Of a stretch of DNA of 64,000 nucleotides, positions 1 through 10,789 are shown piece by piece. How positions within the stretch are numbered: the stretch's first letter is position 1; each line of letters begins with the position of its first letter. The notes beneath the pieces are model-generated. The model saw only the letters and a program-made list of their open reading frames with translations. It ran no database searches and was not told the origin of the DNA. Source of the DNA: Sambucus nigra (taxonomy: Eukaryota; Streptophyta; Magnoliopsida; Dipsacales; Adoxaceae); NCBI GenBank assembly GCA_949130495.1, contig OX422214.1, positions 258,110,187-258,174,186 of the forward strand. Reading direction: 5' to 3'. A program made the position numbers and the translations under genes.

Positions 1-970
1 AATGAATACAAGATGTTACTCTAAGCACCCAATCAACATCTAAATGATAAAACCACATCAAAATAATAATTGAAACCTGTTTCCAGCATCAAAACCCAGG
101 ACTACACCAAGATTGAACAAAATCCTAATTCATAATTCAAAAACCCTAACTTGAACAAAGTTCATCAATCAACTAATGATATCAAGGGATTAATTCATAT
201 AATCAGAGGCTTTTAACTAATTAATAGAAGAAAACATGTTATAATCATCTTCTAACAATTTTAGTTCCAATTAATGAGAGAATCAATCAAATTAGTAATG
301 AAAACTAACCCAATTACTATTTAAACTAGGTTAATCTTAGTATTAATCAAATTAGCCATTCTAATAAGATTTAGGTCATGTTTATATTCAAATTTTAATA
401 AATAATCACAATATTAACACACATACAATCATAATCATATTTTATATAAACTTGCATTATGATTTGTGGAGAAAAACCAAGACAATTCTCTCAATTTCTC
501 CTCTTCTCTTCATGTGCTTTCTCTCTAGCCTCCCAACTTGCTTCCTAATTGTGTTTTCTGATAAATAAGGTTTCTAATGACCCCTTACAACCCTTAACTC
601 ACGAAATTAGGGTTAGGTCCCAAATCAACCACTAAAAAAATGTCCAAAATAGTCTTTAAATTGTCTAAAAACCCACCTAGGTCCTATACTAACCCAATAG
701 GCCTAAATTACATTATTTTCAACTAAAAATGGACATCTATGTGTTCCACTAGTTCGATACAAAAATATACCAAACCAAATAAGTAACAACTCAGTTATTT
801 AATAATTACTCGGTATGAGTCCAAAAATTAATTAATTTAATTAATTAATCATTGCGTCTTAAATCTAATTTCAAATTCAATTTAAACAACACATAAAAAT
901 AAAAATAATGGCATCACCAATCACAATAAGTGAACATAATTATTATTTTTTGATTCATTAATTATAGAAA
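1..970. other. AT-rich DNA with no recognised gene
   Basis: No reading frame of useful length and no recognisable motif is visible on either strand. The stretch is strongly AT-rich with scattered TTAATTAA-like runs. It may be old intergenic or transposon-derived DNA, but nothing here supports a specific call. Confidence 0.5.
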
Positions 971-981
971 ATACAGGGTTC

Positions 982-1545
982 AGAAATCCAAGCCTTAAGC
1001 TTGAAATTAGGGCATTAGCGGTGAAAACATAATTAAACAACAAAACTATCTGAAAAGTGGCACGATCACATCACACGATACTAAACTAATGCGTAAAAAT
1101 AACCGGTGCAAATGTGCGACTCACGGAGTGGGAATTATCCGAAAAGAGGCACGATCAAGTCACACGGTATTAAACTAACTTGTAGAAATAACTGGTGCAG
1201 TCGTGCGACTCACGAGGTGGAAATTTGGTAGAAAATTAAAAAATCAAAGCCTTAAACTTAAAACGAGGGCATTGGGCAGTGAAAACATAATTTAACATTT
1301 AAGCTGTCCAAAAAGAGGCTCGATCACATCACACGGAACTAAACTAACATGTTAAAACAATCGATGTTGTCGTATGACTCATGGGGTGGGAATTTAGGAG
1401 GAAAATAAAAAATTCAAGCATTAAGCTTGAAACAAGGGAATTAGGGGGTGAAAACATAATTTAACATTAAAATTGCCTAAAATTAGGCACTATCACGTCA
1501 CACGGCCCAAAAATAACTTGCAGAAATAACCGGTGAATTCGTGTG
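982..1545. repeat. Degenerate tandem repeat, three units
   Basis: Three related blocks begin near 982, 1233 and 1405. Each opens with a segment like AAGCCTTAAGCTTGAAA, continues with GTGAAAACATAATT, and then has GGCACGATCACATCACACGG and a CCGGTG..GTGCGACTCAC..GGTGG ending. The first unit carries an extra internal copy of the second half, starting near 1139. The period is about 170 bp, or 250 bp for the first unit. Divergence between units is obvious by eye, so the array is old. It lies just upstream of the transposase-like remnant and might be its subterminal region, but no terminal inverted repeat supports that. Confidence 0.6.
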
Positions 1546-1689
1546 AGTATTTCCATTTGATTTTATCCCAATTGAGTTTTTCCATTTTATTCTCTTATGA
1601 AAACAACTGGGTGAAATAGTTGTGTTATTTAAATTCTTATGTCCCGATTGCGTATTAAAATTTTATTTATGTTATATATTATGCTACTA

Positions 1690-3120
1690 AAGCCTATTTT
1701 TTCAGATTATGTCTATATTAAGCCTAGCACAAAGGAAGGGACAAGGATCATCTAACAGGAAGCCCATAAAGTTCGATAAGCATGGTAGCGTAATTGAAAT
1801 AATATGGCTTTAATGATGAGGTCGTTAAAGTTAATAAAATCTATAATTGGTCCCGGAAATGATAATTGGATGAACATGCCCGGTGAGATGAAGTTGGCCA
1901 TTTGGGGGGCCATAGAGGTATATAAATCTCAATATCTATATTAAAGATTTAACTTTTATATAATATTTTAGCATATGTATTTTAGTGTTAATGCACTAAC
2001 TTTCTTATGTTATATGTTTGTTGGATAACAACAATTCCACTTGCCACCAAAATCGCAGGATGGTATATTAGATAGTGTATGCGGAAAATAAAAGACATGG
2101 AAGAAGGACATGTGTGCCCGTTATTTTGGGAAGGATTGAGAGTTTTTGTTGCGGATTAGGGACACAGTCCAGGAGAAAGAGTCAGTCACATTGGTCAACC
2201 GATAGAGGTTTGTTGATTTCGAGGCTTTTGAGAGACAGATGTCCACTCGTGGATTTGCAAGGACTAACCGATTAAAGAACGTTGATGTTCACTACTCCTG
2301 GAGGAAATCTTATGTGGAAGTGGATCATAGGATGGTAATTAAATTGATTTAAATTATATTTTGTTTAATGGTAAGTAAAGTGCTTTAATTTGGTCACATT
2401 TTGCTTTAATTTGGTCACATTTTGCAGGAGTCTAGTAGTGACCTGGGGAAAAACCACAGAGGATCGACTCCATCATAAATATTCAAGGGAAGAAGGGTGA
2501 AGCTGCAAATCCGTAGGTTGTCGAGACTTTGGTAAGGCCGAATTAAAATTATATTGTCATATTCAATAATTTATTATCAATTTCAGTAATTTATTGCTAA
2601 TAATTGAAATATCTTTTTATATTGTTTCAGGATATACTAAAGAAGGTGCACAACACCCCAAGTGATGTCGACAAGGAATCTTTGAGTATGGATGCACTGA
2701 GTTAAGCGTTGGGCCAAGATAGAAAATGACATATTCGGGGTATCATCTCCCGTATAGGAAAGTCAAAGTTGTTGGTACTGTTGTGGTAACAATGTCTTGT
2801 CTTCCAAGGTTGGAACGTAGAAAGTACACACGGACTCGAAATTGAAAAATTTCCATCAACATGAACCAGATTTTTGAATGCATCAAACACGCAGTCACGG
2901 ATATGGGTAAAGGAAACGAAAGGCAAAGGATAAAGGTAAGGGTAAGAAGAAGGTTGGTGAGGGCACCACTACTCCATCCCCCTCACCTTTGTCTGTCGAC
3001 TCATCATCCCCTTATAGAATATTCTCAACCCCCAACCCCACTATCCTAACTCCATTTGATCCAGTTGGGGAGAAAATTCATATTCGCGACATGCGTGGAG
3101 GCGAATGAATTACGAGGGAG
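1690..3120 (+). pseudogene. Decayed En/Spm-type transposase-accessory-like gene, 5' part
   Basis: Short plus-strand segments in changing frames read like a plant transposase-associated protein. One near 1855-1920 reads NWMNMPGEMKLAIWGAIE. One near 2090-2335 includes FEAFERQMSTRGFARTNRLK. One near 2634-2745 includes HNTPSDVDKESLSMDAL followed by a GxxRxxxYxGYHLP pattern. A Ser/Pro/Thr-rich linker at about 2940-3060 runs into FDPVGEKIHIRDM. The segment order and the THxxxDG/ALG-type spacing recall the Transposase_24 (Ptta/En/Spm) family, but similarity is weak and introns may separate the pieces. The reading frame continues across the hAT insertion at 3121 into 7051, apart from one stop. Function is certainly lost. 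Confidence 0.4.
3113..3120. repeat. Left 8 bp target site duplication of the hAT element
   Basis: The octamer CGAGGGAG immediately precedes the TAGGGG terminus. It matches CCAGGGAG after the right terminus at 7 of 8 positions. An 8 bp duplication is the hallmark of hAT insertion. Confidence 0.85.
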
Positions 3121-3519
3121 TAGGGGACTTCACGGTCCCGTCCGGTCTGAGTCTAGACATTATTATGGATCGGATCGAATAAATTGGTCCATGTTTATTA
3201 AGACCCGAAATCGAACATGATTAATCGGGTTCGGTCCAAGTGTGTTTCGGTCCAAATAATGTTTGGGTTCGGTCCAATTCGATTGGACATGGTTTGAATA
3301 AAAAAATTGAAAAAAAAATATTAATTTTGCTTTTTTTTGTTTGCTTTTTTCATGTTAAAATTATGCGCCTTTTTTGGCAATAACTTTCACCTTAAAACTC
3401 ATTTTGGCCTACTGTTTTTTGAGAAAATCTATTATTTTTTGCTACGACTTTTTCTCCTTAAATTTTTTGATAAAATCAACAGCATTTTTTTATGTAAATT
3501 ACTGCTCAAAAATCTACTT

Positions 3520-3670
3520 GTAATATGCCCAAATCAATTGCAAAAATATGCTCAAATCAACAACAAAAATTTGCCAATAATATGCCCAAATCAACTGCAA
3601 AAATCTTCCCATGATATGCATAAAACCTTCTTAAAAATCTGCCTAAAACCTGCTTAAAATACATGTAAAA
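3520..3670. repeat. Short tandem repeats in the hAT subterminal region
   Basis: The words ATGCCCAAATCAACTGCAAAA and AACCTGCTTAAAAAT recur several times in degenerate form. They lie between the hAT left end and the transposase 3' end. Subterminal repeats of this kind are usual transposase-binding regions in hAT elements; that role is inferred here. Confidence 0.5.
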
Positions 3671-3929
3671 ACCTGCTTAAAAATTATAAAAAGAATGGCC
3701 ATTGACAAGCAACTTACTTAGCATACTAAATAATAAAAAAAAGCATAGAAACAAAAGTAATCAATTTTAAATATTTCAATACAAACAAACTAGTACTGCT
3801 AAAAACAGAAATCAAAACCTATTATCCTCTCTTCCATATCAATGTCGTTCAACCCACATTGCCACTTCAATCTTCAACACGTAGACATCCCAACAACTCT
3901 ACAAAACATTAAAACAAACAACAATCATT

Positions 3930-6110
3930 AGTAATACAATATAAAAATTACAGCTTACAAAATTATGATATGAAAACAATATAAAGTGAACAATTGCGCG
4001 TATCAAGCTTTTCCAATTGTTGAATGTCATCCAATGCATCTCGAATATTAATGGGTTTTGATGAAGACCGGAGCCAATTTTGTGCACAAAGAAGGGCTTC
4101 TACCGTATTAGGGACAATGAGCTACGAAATGGATCAAGAATACGACCTCCCGTGCTAAATGAGAATTCGAATGCTACGATAGACCCGAGTATGGCCAATA
4201 CGTCCCTTGCTACATGAGAGAGAATTGGATATTTGGTTTGATTATTCTTTGGCCAACTAATAATATCAAAAGTATTGCTCTCCGCCTCACTTGTCTCCAA
4301 TAAGTATTTTTCAACTTTCGACTTGGCCCCAAAGTTGTCTTCGGCCTCTACATGCCTTATAAATTAAGAGGCCAAAAATGCACGCCCATCCATATCGTCA
4401 TCATCATCATCATCATCAACCCCCACCAAGTTTGGTGATTGATTTGGGGTGCTTGGGGATGGATTGAAAAAATGATGACCATGATACCACTAAAAGAGAT
4501 GAATTAATGTCTCTTTCACTTTCATAGTCAAACTCTATTGCCATAATAAAACCATGCAACTCTCTAAAATAATATTCAACGTATTTTAATTTGTATCGTG
4601 GATCAAGGACAACCGCAACAAACAACAAGAAATTTATTTCTTTCCACGTTCCAATATTTGTTAAATTTTGCTTACATGTTCTCGGCCATTGAAGATAAGA
4701 CATAATCACCATTGTTTCTCAAATGAACTATCTTGCTTTGAATTATGATAAGTTCGTGAAAAAAAGCATTGGAAGTGACATACAAAGACCCCAAAAATTT
4801 CAAAGTTGCATGTAAAAAAATTTAGAAATTTAACAAAACTTCTCACTTTATCCCAATCTTCCCTTTTTGGTGAGCCTAACTTCCCCACCCCAACTCCTCT
4901 ACCTCTACTATCCTCATCATCCACATCATCATCATCATCTTGTTCTCCACCAAAGTATCTCTTATATTGTTTGTCATCCTCATCCATCCTATCAAAAACT
5001 TTCTCAAATTTTAAAGCCGCCTCCAACATTATGTATGTGGAGTTCCATCTTGTCGGAACATCTAGACGTAATAAACTCTTTGATTCTATTTTCACTTTTT
5101 CAACATATTTCTTGAATTTATCTAACCTAGATGGTGAAGACTATACATACTTTACAGCTCTTCGCACTTTAACAATTGATTCATCAAACTCCTTCAAACC
5201 ATCACTCACAATGAGGTTGAGAATATGTGCACAACATCTCATGTGCAAATATTCATGCTCTAATATGGTACCTTTGTAAGATTTTTTTTCTCCTCAAATG
5301 GTGAACGGTGCCATTATTAGAGATAGCATTATCAACCGTTAAGGTGAAAATACCCTCAATCCCCCAATTAATCAAACAATCTTCAACAACCATCCCAAGC
5401 TCTTCACCTTTGTGAGTTTTAACTTGACAAAAGTTGAGAATTTTTTTGTGAAGTTTCCATTCCTTGTCAAAATGGTGGGCGTTGAGACACATATAGTTTA
5501 TTTTTTGAATTGACGTCCATGTGTCGATTGTAAGACATAACCTTTGACCATTCAACTCACTTTTTAACTCTTCTTTAATTTTTTTAAGACATTGATACAA
5601 TCTCGTGCAACCGTGGTGCAATTTGGGATAATTAACCTTGGTTAGGCTAAATCCATAAATCTCCTAAACCCTTCATTTTCTACGAATCGAAATGGAAGCT
5701 CATCGATAATTGACAGTTCCGCAAGTCCTAGTCTACAACCCTCTACACTAAATGCTACGGGCAAAAGATTTGTACTTGGACCACCTACCCCCTCATCTTT
5801 TTGTGGCACAAAAGACAATTTTTTTTGCCCATTATCATCAACATTATTCTCATTATAATCATACTTTCGACAAAGTGGGGTGTGGTTTCTCAAGTTCTTA
5901 GTACCATTTTTTTAGTAGCACACGCGTATGAAATACTATTATAATTACACGTTGCGCGGTTTTTTTTGTCATTATTTTTTGTGATATGATCTCATACCGT
6001 TGAATGGTTTTTTCGCTTTGGCGGATATTCTGGCATCGACGGCACACCGACAGCATAATTAGGACCATGAATAGTTTTATTAGTGGATTTTGGGTCTCCT
6101 CCACCAACCT
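3930..6110 (-). pseudogene. hAT transposase (zf-BED / RICESLEEPER type), broken
   Basis: Read 5' to 3' on the minus strand, domains are in family order. First comes a BED zinc finger near 6050-5880 (RATCNYN..SYAC, then LRNHTPLC after a frame change). The segment IDELPFRFVENEGFR follows at about 5690-5650. The core is at 5621-5253, with LTIDTWTS, INYMCL.AH, WKLHKKILNF and TVDNAISN. Next is RLDVPTRWNSTY near 5060, VVLDPRYKLKYVEY near 4620, and the C-terminal dimerisation domain at 4300-3960 (YPILSHVARDVLAI, STGGRILDPFRSS, LCAQNWL). Damage is clear: the BED tryptophan codon is a stop, the second BED cysteine is lost, and there are at least four frame changes. The family is normally about 600-700 residues. 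An Asp-rich tract near 4950 replaces part of the hinge. Product identity is secure; activity is not possible. Confidence 0.88.
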
Positions 6111-6399
6111 ACAAATTTCAAATTGCCAAAAAAAATTATAGTCTTATTAGTATTACACAACACACATTACAAACTATGAAAGAAATATTACACAATACAT
6201 ACATACTCAATAACACATTTATTACCTGTTGATTCTCAATCTCTTCCATATTCGACCTTATAAGTTACAACAGCAAATAGAATATTGATTACCTGTTAAA
6301 AACACAATAAGCTAAACAAATTAGCCAAAAGAAACCTCAATATGTGTAGTTCAACCATAAATCAAATAACCAAACCCAAAGTAAAAACACATTTATGTT

Positions 6400-6500
6400 G
6401 AAATCAGAACCAGATATCTGTTGAAACCCAAACCAGATATCTATTGAAACCCAAACCATAAATAGAAAACCAGATATCTGTTGATACCAAATCAAAAGTC
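6400..6500. repeat. Short tandem repeat inside the hAT element
   Basis: The phrase ACCAGATATCTGTTGA, followed by AACCCAAACC, repeats three to four times with a spacing of about 27-50 bp. The element contains palindromic GATATC. It lies upstream of the transposase on the minus strand, so it is in the promoter or 5' leader region. Confidence 0.55.
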
Positions 6501-7042
6501 AGTTTCAACACATTTATTACCAAATCAAAAATCAGTCTCAATATGAATGAACGAAGGAAGAAGTTCAGTCTCAATATCAGTTCAACCATATGAAGAAGAG
6601 ATAAAAAAAAAAGAAGAAATATATCGGCCGATGACGAACGAATGAAGAAGATCCGGCGTGATCCAGCCAGCAGTGGCGAAGGGGACAGCAGTGGCGAATG
6701 GGGGGTAGCGGCGAAAGGGGCCAGCAGCGGCGCCTTTTTTTGGAGGAGAGAGAGAGAGAAAACAAATGAGGGTTTTTTGGTTTGAAACAATTCGTGACCT
6801 AGTTATTGTATTATACATGTTAATATTATTAACATGTATATTTTTATTATTTAATGTGTATATATTTAAACCGGTCCGGTCCGATCTTAGACCCACTTTT
6901 TAAAACCAAACCCAAGACCTACCCGAATACATTCGGTCCTTTATTTTTAAAACCGATTTTGGATCGAATTTTTAAAAACTCATAAAAGTAGGCTCGGTTC
7001 AGTTCGATTATTTCTGTCCATTCGGTTTGATGCACACCCCTA

Positions 7043-7050
7043 CCAGGGAG
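7043..7050. repeat. Right 8 bp target site duplication of the hAT element
   Basis: CCAGGGAG directly follows the right hAT terminus ending ACACCCCTA. It differs by one base from the left copy at 3113-3120. Confidence 0.85.
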
Positions 7051-7220
7051 TTAAAGGAGAAGAGCAACACTCCGGGTACCATCATGCATAATTATCCACT
7101 CCAGCCTTACAAGTCCCAGGTTATGGTTACTACAATATTGTCGAGGAAAGAGAAATAGTTATTGTGATTGGACGAGAAAGTCGGTGTTCAGCATATCGAC
7201 GGTATGTTGGGGTCATACAT
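7051..7220 (+). pseudogene. 3' continuation of the gene split by the hAT element
   Basis: Joining the base before the left duplication to this segment keeps one frame: the left side ends ..RDMRGGE, stop, ITRE and the right side continues LKEKSNTPGTIMH. The segment ends in stops near 7157. It has no independent start. It shows that the hAT inserted into a coding-like region rather than neutral spacer. Confidence 0.4.
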
Positions 7221-7450
7221 CATTTGATTAACTTTTCTCCTCGAACCTTATTAAGATTTTGTAGGATTTACTTTTGATAAAACTTAAGTTAATGTAATTA
7301 CATTTGCGTATTTGGGGTTTGATGTAATTAACTTGAATTATATGTAATTTGGTTTTATCTATGTAGTTGGTATATTTGGTTTTAATTTATTTTTATTACA
7401 TATTATATTGTTGTTTGTGTTGCTTTTTGGTTCAAACAAAAATAGGGCAT
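7221..7450. other. AT-rich DNA, nothing recognised
   Basis: TTGATGTAATTA-like words recur, but no reading frame, repeat boundary or terminus could be defined. Confidence 0.4.
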
Positions 7451-7850
7451 TTTTTAAGTAGCTTTTCTACTGGGAAGTAAGGTCTTATCATAATCCAGGA
7501 CCATTTATCTGGTCTACAGTTTTGTCAAGATCTTAAATCATGACAAGACCGTGACAATAGTAAGGTCTTGTCATGATCAAGGACCGTTAAAAAAATGGGA
7601 CAAGTTTGGTATTTTCATGGCCCTTAATCGTGATAACTCATGTATTATCACGATTAAGGACTGTGTCAAGACCATGACAAAGTCTTTGTTCTCATAGTTC
7701 TTAACCATGACAAGGCATGGTCACCCTGCTTAGTGACTGATATCCCTAGTGTGAAAATGACCATGACAAAGGGGAGTTTTCACGATCCTTGACCATGACA
7801 CAAGTTATCATGCCCAAAATTATCACGGTCTTTAAACTTGATATCTCCCC
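7450..7850. repeat. Cluster of short direct and inverted repeats
   Basis: The word GACCATGACAAG and its complement CTTGTCATGATC occur at least eight times in both orientations, for example near 7530, 7562, 7608, 7648, 7670, 7700, 7758 and 7790. Longer hairpins form between TTAATCGTGATA and TATCACGATTAA. Such mixed-orientation arrays are typical of the subterminal zone of CACTA or Mutator-like elements. No matching array or terminus was found on the other side, so the parent element is unknown. Confidence 0.55.
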
Positions 7851-8066
7851 TTTATCACGAGCAAGGAACAAGCTAACTTGTAAGGACATATTTTATTGTT
7901 CGACTTACATTTTAGTATGTCATATACCGCTACAATCTTCGAAGACTTATCCAAGTTCAATCATGCGTTAAGACGGATCTGAATATCAACGTTCTTCAAC
8001 AATCAAGTCTCCGCGAGATTAATTTTAGTAAGGTTGTGTTTAAGTACCTTAGTATTTCACTTGGAG
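7851..8066. other. Unassigned DNA before the LTR-like segment
   Basis: A short plus-strand frame to about 7971 shows no family features and looks accidental. No repeat or terminus was recognised. Confidence 0.4.
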
Positions 8067-8195
8067 TGTTGGGATATTTTTTACAAAATATTTTCTAAGT
8101 GTTGGAACGGATTTTTTCGTTAAAAGTATTTTTTAAAGTTTTGAGGCGGAGTTAGTTGACGAAATTAAAAATTTATTTTTTTGGAACAATCATTC

Positions 8196-8310
8196 GAGCG
8201 ACATCAGGGGGCGTTCAAGCGACATCCCTATGTCACGCGAAGTCGTTCAAGCGACATTTGTTTCTCGTTCGAGCGATGTGCCTTTTCGTTCGAACGATCA
8301 GCCTCCTTAA
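8196..8310. repeat. Five copies of a CGTTCRAGCGA motif
   Basis: Near-identical 11-12 base words (ATTCGAGCGACAT, CGTTCAAGCGACAT, CGTTCGAGCGATG and related) recur every 15-30 bp. A regular cluster like this in the upstream half of an LTR is what a promoter/enhancer module would look like. That role is inference only. Confidence 0.55.
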
Positions 8311-8710
8311 TGTTTTTATAAATAGGGTGTTAAAACACTCCGTTTTTTATAAGAAGACCTGACATTTTTTATTCTTCACAAACTGCAATCCAATAGAATT
8401 CTTTGTCTTCTTCGTTTAGGGTTTAATCCTTTTTATTTTCAATTCGCAAAACATTCAAATCTTTATGTGAATTATTTGGAACCCAAGATACAACCTTGGT
8501 GAAGTTTTTCTCTTGTATAGAGGGTAAATATATAACTAACGATTGCACGTCAATTAGGAGTGATCGAGAGTGTTCCTGGTTGATTTGGACTGCGTGTTCA
8601 TGTGGATTGCTGCGGTTGTTCCATTGCTGACTTAAGACTGCATGTTTTTGTGGATTCTTATGGGAGTTCATTATAGATTTCATTGTAATCTTTGTAAGTT
8701 GCGATTTACT

Positions 8711-8715
8711 ATTTT
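8711..8715. repeat. Left target site duplication of element A (ATTTT)
   Basis: ATTTT directly precedes the TGTGG terminus and is identical to the 5 bp after the 3' LTR at 39314-39318. Confidence 0.85.
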
Positions 8716-9140
8716 TGTGGGGACCAATTTTATTCTCAGCCCACGAGAGTAGCCAACCAGACCCAACAAATCTAAAAAGCTGCCCGGCCCAAATCATGGG
8801 AATAAGCTACGAGTATGTTCAAGACACACCGCCCCAAAACCAAATCAATCCCCTATAATCTCATGAAGATATTCAAGGGATTCATGGATCATCATGGATG
8901 TCGTGGAGTTACTTGAATAACAGAAATTCTACATCTATAAATTATAAACCCTGGACTAGGTCATAGGGGCATGTAACCAAGCATATTGAGAGATACTTAA
9001 CAAAATAGTAGATCTCTCCGTGGACATAGGCAAGTTGCCTAACCACATACATAGTTGTGTTGTGTGTGCGATTATATACTTTCTTGTTTGATTATGATTG
9101 TTCTTAGTAGATCCTTTTATTATGATATTTTTATACCACA
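8716..9140 (+). repeat. 5' LTR of element A (425 bp)
   Basis: It begins TGTGGGGACCAATTTT and ends TTATACCACA, giving TGTGG..CCACA terminal repeats. It matches 38879-39313 along its length. A TATAAATT near 8935 is a possible promoter element. Confidence 0.9.
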
Positions 9141-9142
9141 AT

Positions 9143-9160
9143 TGGCACCGTCTGTGGAAA
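9143..9160 (+). promoter_or_regulatory. Primer binding site-like sequence of element A
   Basis: TGGCACCGTCTGTGGAAA lies 2 bp after the 5' LTR. The same site in B reads TGGCGCTGTCTGTGGGAA. The form TGGCGCCGTCTGTGGGAA is common in plant Tat-type elements. I do not assign the primer tRNA. Confidence 0.75.
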
Positions 9161-9204
9161 CGACTGTTATTCCTATGAGAACACTCACTAACTAAAAGCC
9201 CTCA

Positions 9205-10745
9205 ATGTCTCACCACAATAGCAACATCCCTCAAGATAGAGATGTTCAGGAAGAACCTGCCCCTTCCAGGGTGAGGTCTGAAATTCACCAACCAAATCCA
9301 AGGCTTCGCCGGCAAAGGCAGCCTTCTGAAGAGAGTCATGGACCATAAAGGTCCACGCAGATTTCCAGGTTGGTCGATGTCTATGAGGCCAGACTTTAGG
9401 AAAAAGAAGAAGCCACGCATCACCAAGAAGAGGAGAATGCTCGCCTAAAAGGCAACTGGAAAGAATATAGAGATATCTCCACAAAAATACAAGACGACGC
9501 TATGATCAGACTCTTAGCCCTCAGGTGAGTGAATCTCACAGCCGAGGAAGGAGCCCCAGGCGCGACCAAGGGAGAATTGAGAGGAACGTGTTAGAGGATA
9601 GTCGATCAAAATGACTATAGCCATTTCGACGTTGTGGAAGTCCTAGTCGACAGAATGATGAAATCAGGAGCTTGGTCCATAAGGAGATTCATCAGTACCC
9701 AGCCCACCGAGGAGCCAGATCCACAAGAGAGTTAGCCAGAAGAGCTCTTAACACTCTGATAAAGTCCCCTTTTTAAAGGGAAATAGAAGAAGCAGAGCCC
9801 CCCTAAGAAATTCATAATCCCTAGATTCAAGATCTATGACGAGAAAACTGACCCTATCAATTATGTTCGGCAGTATAGGCAAGACATGACCTTATGGAGC
9901 CATAACGATACATTGATATGTCGCATATTCCCTTTCAGTTTGCACGATGTAGCACAGAAGTGATTCGAGAGGCTGCCACATAGGTCTATCAGGAACTTTA
10001 AGGCTCTAGCTAAATTATTCACGACTCGCTTTATAACCAGCATCTCCCACCCCAAGCGGATGGATGCTCTGCTCACAATGACGAAAAAATCACAAGAGAA
10101 CCTCAGGGAATATGCCAAGAGGTACTCAGAGATTTTTAACAAAATTGAGGAGTACTCGAAGCAGGTTGCCATAGAATCCTTCATGATAGGACTGCCAAGA
10201 ACATCTTTATTACACTAATACCTAACTAAGAAGCAGAATAATTCCATCGATGACCTGATGGCTCGTATTGAAAAATAAGCAAAATTCAAAGATGTAATCC
10301 ATCTTAATACAGGGGAAAGAGGTCGTGCGAAGACAAATAAAGGAACAAAGAAGAATGATTCCCAGAAGAAAGGAAACAATATTGGGGTAGGAATGGCTCA
10401 AAAAATGGCAACAAGAATGAACCCTCAAAAGCATTACAGAATGTTAACACAGCCTTCAAGGAACCAATATACAAAATCCTCGCCAAGATCAAGGAAGAGC
10501 TATTTTTGCAATGGCCCAAGAAGATAGGAGGAGATCCAACGAAGCACAACAACACACTGAGGTGTGCATTCCACAAAGAAGGCGGTTAGAGGACTGAACA
10601 GTGCAAATCACTCAAATCACATCTCGAGGATTTATCCCAGGCTGATCATCTCAGCGAGTTCATAGACAAGAAGGCATACAAGGTCACAGCCAATAGCGAC
10701 TAGAAATCGGACAACGTCCTCGAGGACGAGATGGGCCATGAGTGT
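9205..10745 (+). pseudogene. gag of element A, broken
   Basis: The probable start is the ATG at 9205 (MSHHNSNIPQDRDVQEE). A retrotransposon gag capsid domain is readable at about 9810-10220: FKIYDEKTDPINYVRQY, a stop where a tryptophan is expected (AQK-stop-FERLP), then TTRFITSISHPKRM and LREYAKRYSEIFNKIEEY. A degenerate zinc-binding segment at about 10560-10620 reads LRCAFHKEGG, stop, RTEQCKSLKSHL, where the stop replaces the expected histidine. Several frame changes separate these parts. Its product would be the structural protein that packages element RNA in the cytoplasm. The same domain is seen in D, confirming that A and D are one family. Confidence 0.85.
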
Positions 10746-10789
10746 TTAACAATTCATGGGGCATTAGACTTCAAGCAAGTACAAGGGAA

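Larger units (their letters stand above)
3121..7042 (-). mobile_element. hAT DNA transposon (3.9 kb), RICESLEEPER-like
   Basis: The left end starts TAGGGGACTTCAC. The right end, read on the minus strand, starts TAGGGGTGTGCATC, so the first six bases form the terminal inverted repeat. Subterminal CGGTCCG/CCGGT-type motifs occur near both ends (3130-3260 and 6870-7030), as in plant Ac-like hAT elements. An 8 bp target duplication flanks it. The transposase lies on the minus strand inside. Stops and frameshifts in the transposase make the copy non-autonomous. It split an already decaying transposase-like gene. Confidence 0.88.
8067..8715 (+). mobile_element. Probable LTR of an older retroelement (left part)
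   Basis: The segment starts TGTTGGGATATTTT and carries a repeated CGTTCGAGCGAC-type motif. It runs on to TTGTAATCTTTGTAAGTTGCG, a typical LTR transcribed-end sequence. Across element A it continues at 39314 with TGTGAAATAAAGGTTTTG, and a gag-like reading frame follows about 300 bp later. This arrangement suggests an LTR and leader of a copia-type element. No terminal CA, primer binding site or second LTR is visible, so the boundaries are provisional. Confidence 0.45.

Noticed and set aside
3337..3657. Plus-strand frame of 106 residues at the hAT left end
   Set aside because: The sequence is AT-rich subterminal repeat DNA. The Phe/Leu-rich and repeated NQLQK content reflects the repeats rather than a protein.
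4806..5279. Plus-strand frame of 157 residues in the hAT element
   Set aside because: It lies opposite to the recognisable hAT transposase on the minus strand and has only low-complexity Ser/Pro/His content.
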